NCBI GenBank assembly: GCA_900556575.1
Contig: USPO01000055.1
Coordinates: 1 to 8,320, forward strand
Source: an uncultured Eubacteriales bacterium
GTDB taxonomy: Bacteria; Bacillota; Clostridia; UBA1381
Direction: 5' to 3'
Length of the DNA: 8,320 nt
Shown here: positions 6,449-8,320 of the stretch, piece by piece
Layout: each line of letters opens with the position of its first letter
Numbering within the stretch: position 1 is the stretch's first letter
Notes under the pieces: model-generated
What the model was told of the DNA's origin: nothing
The model's input: only the letters and a program-made list of their open reading frames with translations
The model's database searches: none
Translations under genes and position numbers: made by a program

Positions 6449-6607
6449 ATGAAAAATAAAGTTGTTTCTATGTTCTGTAAAATAGGTGCTAAGGTGCTTC
6501 CGATGTGTGCAATGTTAGGTTTGATAATCAATTCAAATTCAACAAGCAGCTGGATTCAAGGTCAGCCGGAGCCGCCAAAGTCGTTAAAAAAATATCGTAG
6601 GTTCTGA
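6449..6607 (+). CDS. agrD: AgrD-type cyclic lactone autoinducer propeptide, with serine in place of the ring cysteine
   Basis: The 52-residue propeptide has three parts. An amphipathic, basic leader (1-27, beginning MKNKVVSMFCKIGAKVLPM) would anchor it in the membrane. The signal segment is NSNSTSSWIQ (28-37). The recognition tail GQPEPPKSL (38-46) fits the conserved C-terminal motif of AgrD (DEVEVPKEL in S. aureus type I, HQPEEPKSL in C. perfringens, both from memory). Aligning these nine-residue tails places the AgrB cut between Q37 and G38 and the ring-forming residue at S33, giving the ring S-S-W-I-Q. The usual Cys is absent from this part (the only cysteines are C10 and C20 in the leader), so a lactone is expected. 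The extra tail KKYRRF is strongly basic. The start at 6449 is chosen because GGAGG (6439-6443) precedes it by 5 bases; in-frame ATGs at 6395, 6419 and 6437 lack such a site. agrB follows after 5 bases. Confidence 0.88.
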   Translation: MKNKVVSMFCKIGAKVLPMCAMLGLIINSNSTSSWIQGQPEPPKSLKKYRRF

Positions 6608-6612
6608 CATAA

Positions 6613-7188
6613 ATGTTTAACAGCATTTGTGATAGAATATTCTCAAGCAAAGTTTTGGGTGAAAATATGGAAGCAGAAAGAAGAGAGGAATATGCGTACG
6701 GAATGAATCTGTTCCTTAATTCTATGTTTAACATAGCAACGTTGGTGGTTATAGGACTGCTTACCGGTATGTTGTATCAATGTGTTGTGTTTTGTATAAT
6801 ATATAAAACGATTAGAGAATATACAGGTGGGTATCATTGCAAAACAGCCGGACGCTGCTATGTTGCTTCCTGCATTACATATTTAGTCTTGCTTGGGATA
6901 ATAAAATTCATGCCGATGGGAGCGCATGAAATGGTAGCCGGGGGATTAATTTCTACCATAGTTATATGGTTCATATCACCTGTCGAGGCAGAAAATAAGC
7001 CATTGGAAGAGATTGAAAAACAGGTGTTTAGAAAAAGGGCAAGAAGAAATGTGGTAATTATATTTATAGTGTGTGTGTTGTGTTTATTTATAAGCGTAGA
7101 TACCGCAAAGGTGATAGTAATATCAACAGAGGCGGCAGCCGCCTTTGCGGTATTGGGGAAAATGCTGAGTACAGCAAATGCTGAATAG
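6613..7188 (+). CDS. agrB: AgrB accessory membrane cysteine peptidase
   Basis: The 191-residue membrane protein has the usual AgrB length. The catalytic pair is H75 and C82 in REYTGGYHCKTAGRCYVAS (from about residue 68), keeping the H-x6-C spacing of S. aureus AgrB (H77/C84). Hydrophobic helices follow at roughly 38-64, 83-100, 106-122, 145-160 and 163-182. The segment SPVEAENKPLEEIEKQVFRK (about 121-140) corresponds to the basic/Pro loop APAATKKKPI of the staphylococcal protein. AgrB cuts the C-terminal tail of AgrD and forms the peptide ring through an enzyme thioester. The gene starts 5 bases after agrD with only a weak AGG upstream, so it is probably translated by coupling to agrD. A start at M19 (6667) is possible but would remove the conserved N-terminal helix. 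Confidence 0.93.
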   Translation: MFNSICDRIFSSKVLGENMEAERREEYAYGMNLFLNSMFNIATLVVIGLLTGMLYQCVVFCIIYKTIREYTGGYHCKTAGRCYVASCITYLVLLGIIKFMPMGAHEMVAGGLISTIVIWFISPVEAENKPLEEIEKQVFRKRARRNVVIIFIVCVLCLFISVDTAKVIVISTEAAAAFAVLGKMLSTANAE

Positions 7189-7218
7189 TTGGTAAGAAAT
7201 CTATTATTGATATAATGC

Positions 7219-7261
7219 AAAGGCGAGATGGCAGAGTTTTCGGACATGCGATCTCGCTTTT
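7219..7261 (+). terminator. Probable terminator of the agrD-agrB operon
   Basis: An 11-bp stem AAAGGCGAGAT (7219-7229) with ATCTCGCTTTT (7251-7261), one G-U pair, continues beyond a G-G mismatch by three further pairs (7231-7233 with 7247-7249), with a 13-base loop. The T run is short (4, then GTGTATTATT), so termination may be incomplete. It lies 30 bases after the agrB stop. Confidence 0.7.
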
Positions 7262-7284
7262 GTGTATTATTAAGTAAAAATCTA

Positions 7285-7313
7285 TTGATTTTTCGTTTTA
7301 AATGTGATAAAAT
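7285..7313 (+). promoter_or_regulatory. Promoter of the Rpn-family nuclease gene
   Basis: TTGATT (7285-7290), a 17-base spacer and TAAAAT (7308-7313) preceded by TGA (7305-7307), an extended -10 element. It lies right after the agrB terminator, so the nuclease gene is likely a separate transcription unit. Confidence 0.68.
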
Positions 7314-7328
7314 TAAAGAAAAGGCTAT

Positions 7329-8225
7329 ATGGAGATGGAGAAAATGCAGAATGGATATATAGTGAAGCCGAAGCTTGATGTAATGTTTAAAAAGCTGTTT
7401 GCGTCGGAAGAGAATAAGAGGCTTTTAATGAGTCTGATAGCAAGCCTTCTAAGCATGGAGGTTGAGTCAATCAAAAGTATAGAGGTGCTAAACGGAGAGA
7501 TATTGCCGGATGAACGCGGAGAAAAGTTCGGCAGACTTGATTTGCTTTTGATAATGAACGATGAAACAAAAATCAATATCGAACTTCAAATTAAAATACA
7601 GGATGATTATGCGGATAGGTCAACATTTTATTGGTCAAAGGCATATACGACAGGATTAAAAGCAGGAGAGGAATATTCGGAGTTAAAGGAAACAATATGT
7701 ATTAATATAATTGGATTTAAGATGTTTGACTGTGAAGAATACCATTCACATTTTAAAATTATGGAAAAAGACCGCCATGAGGTACTGACCGAGAAATTTG
7801 CAATTCATTTCTTTGAATTACCGAAACTTAGAGGAACGGAAGTAAATGCGGATGATATGATGAATCTGTGGCTAAAACTAATAGACTGTGAAAGTGAGGA
7901 GGATTTAGAAATGTTGGAAAGAACAAATGCAGCACCGATAAAAGAAGCGGCATATTTTATAAGGAAAATGAGTGCGGATGAAAAGGTGAAGGAAAAAGCA
8001 AGACTGGAAGAAAAGCGTCTGCATGATGAGGCATCAATAATAGGAACAGCCCGTCGTCAGGGGTTAAAGGAGGGTTTTGAAAGAGGAGAAAAAGAAGGTT
8101 TTGAAAAGGGAAGAATAGAGGTATTATACAAATTAATAAATGGAGGTTCATCAGAGCCGTTCATAATTAGTTTGGGATATACAGAAGAAGAATATAAAGA
8201 GGCCATAAGCGGAAGTGTATCATAA
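7329..8225 (+). CDS. Rpn-family recombination-promoting nuclease / putative transposase (PD-(D/E)XK)
   Basis: The 298-residue protein carries the landmarks of the Rpn/PDDEXK_2 family. It opens with KPKLDVMFKKLFASEENKRL (from about residue 13), then NGE-x-LPDERGEKFGRLDLL with active-site D71, and INIELQIK giving E85-x-Q87, a D-x13-ExQ nuclease core. The middle FYWSKAYTTGLKAGEEYSEL and the C-terminal repeats GLKEGFERG/GEKEGFEKGR (about 240-260) are also typical. Family members are metal-dependent DNA endonucleases; E. coli RpnA promotes RecA-independent recombination. Despite the transposase label, no terminal inverted repeats are visible here. The start is uncertain: ATGs at 7329, 7335 and 7344 are in frame. 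AAAAGG precedes the first by only 4 bases, while GGAG at 7331 suits the third. All catalytic residues are present, so the gene looks intact. Its 3' part is duplicated beyond its stop. Confidence 0.92.
   Translation: MEMEKMQNGYIVKPKLDVMFKKLFASEENKRLLMSLIASLLSMEVESIKSIEVLNGEILPDERGEKFGRLDLLLIMNDETKINIELQIKIQDDYADRSTFYWSKAYTTGLKAGEEYSELKETICINIIGFKMFDCEEYHSHFKIMEKDRHEVLTEKFAIHFFELPKLRGTEVNADDMMNLWLKLIDCESEEDLEMLERTNAAPIKEAAYFIRKMSADEKVKEKARLEEKRLHDEASIIGTARRQGLKEGFERGEKEGFEKGRIEVLYKLINGGSSEPFIISLGYTEEEYKEAISGSVS
7921..7979 (+). repeat. First copy of a 59-base direct repeat, inside the Rpn-family gene
   Basis: This segment encodes residues 198-217 (RTNAAPIKEAAYFIRKMSAD) and recurs at 8262-8320 with a single mismatch (C at 7924, T at 8265). 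The offset is 341 bases. Confidence 0.95.
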
Positions 8226-8261
8226 TTGAATAATATAGAGGTTATGATGTTATAGAAAAAA

Positions 8262-8320
8262 GAATAAATGCAGCACCGATAAAAGAAGCGGCATATTTTA
8301 TAAGGAAAATGAGTGCGGAT
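8262..8320 (+). repeat. Second copy of the 59-base repeat, past the stop codon and cut by the window end
   Basis: This matches 7921-7979 at 58 of 59 positions up to the last base shown, so the match probably continues. The same reading gives KRINAAPIKEAAYFIRKMSAD, with T199 replaced by I. Upstream of 8262 the similarity stops abruptly, and an in-frame stop stands at 8231-8233, so this copy has no N-terminal part. It is either a 341-base tandem duplication of the gene's 3' end or the edge of a second, truncated Rpn gene. Confidence 0.93.

Noticed and set aside
6449..6607. AgrD ring formed by Ser34 with cleavage after Gly38 (SWIQG)
   Set aside because: It is possible, but it would shorten the recognition tail to eight residues, while the tails of S. 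aureus and C. perfringens AgrD align at nine. S33 to Q37 fits better.
6858..7247. Minus-strand frame of 129 codons opposite agrB
   Set aside because: agrB is unmistakable on the plus strand with its H75/C82 motif. The reverse frame covers its terminator and has no ribosome site.
8262..8320. Possible CRISPR or insertion-sequence end
   Set aside because: There are only two copies, the unit is coding sequence of the Rpn gene, and no spacers or terminal inverted repeats are visible.

Overview
The window is AT-rich DNA with strong AGGAGG-like ribosome binding sites, TTGACA/TATAAT-type promoters and U-tailed terminators. Together with the gene families present (agr-type peptide signalling, a LytTR regulator, Rpn-family nuclease), this points to a Gram-positive anaerobe of the class Clostridia, probably a gut Oscillospiraceae or Lachnospiraceae. 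The taxon is an inference from gene content, not from a marker search.

Left part (1-1000): the N-terminal 125 residues of a MATE efflux transporter run leftward out of the window from a start at 376, with a clear promoter behind it. Directly behind that promoter, on the opposite strand, lies a 5'-truncated fragment that matches only the C-terminal third of a MATE protein. The halves stand back to back, which could reflect an inversion or the decay of a second copy.

Housekeeping part (1020-4050): one promoter drives a 63-residue two-helix membrane protein of unknown function and then valS (valyl-tRNA synthetase), which ends in a strong intrinsic terminator. There is no room for a T-box leader, and the synthetase carries an unusual insert of about 26 residues after the KMSKS loop.

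Signalling part (4051-7261): a complete agr-type quorum-sensing locus in two transcription units. The first encodes a LytTR response regulator (AgrA-like) and a GHKL receptor kinase (AgrC-like), overlapping by 4 bases and ended by a terminator. The second encodes a 52-residue AgrD propeptide and the AgrB processing peptidase. The second promoter is near consensus (TTTACA-17-TATAAT) and carries two identical 14-base direct repeats exactly 20 bases apart just upstream of the -35 box, as expected for a LytTR binding site. The inferred loop is: AgrD is cut and cyclised by AgrB, exported, sensed by the kinase, and the phosphorylated regulator activates the agrD-agrB promoter. The predicted ring-forming residue in AgrD is serine instead of cysteine, so the signal should be a lactone, with SSWIQ as the best predicted ring.

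Right part (7262-8320): its own extended -10 promoter drives an intact Rpn-family PD-(D/E)XK nuclease/putative transposase gene. Just past its stop codon, 59 bases of the gene's own 3' part recur (58 of 59 identical, offset 341 bases) and run off the window end, indicating a tandem duplication or the edge of a second, truncated copy.
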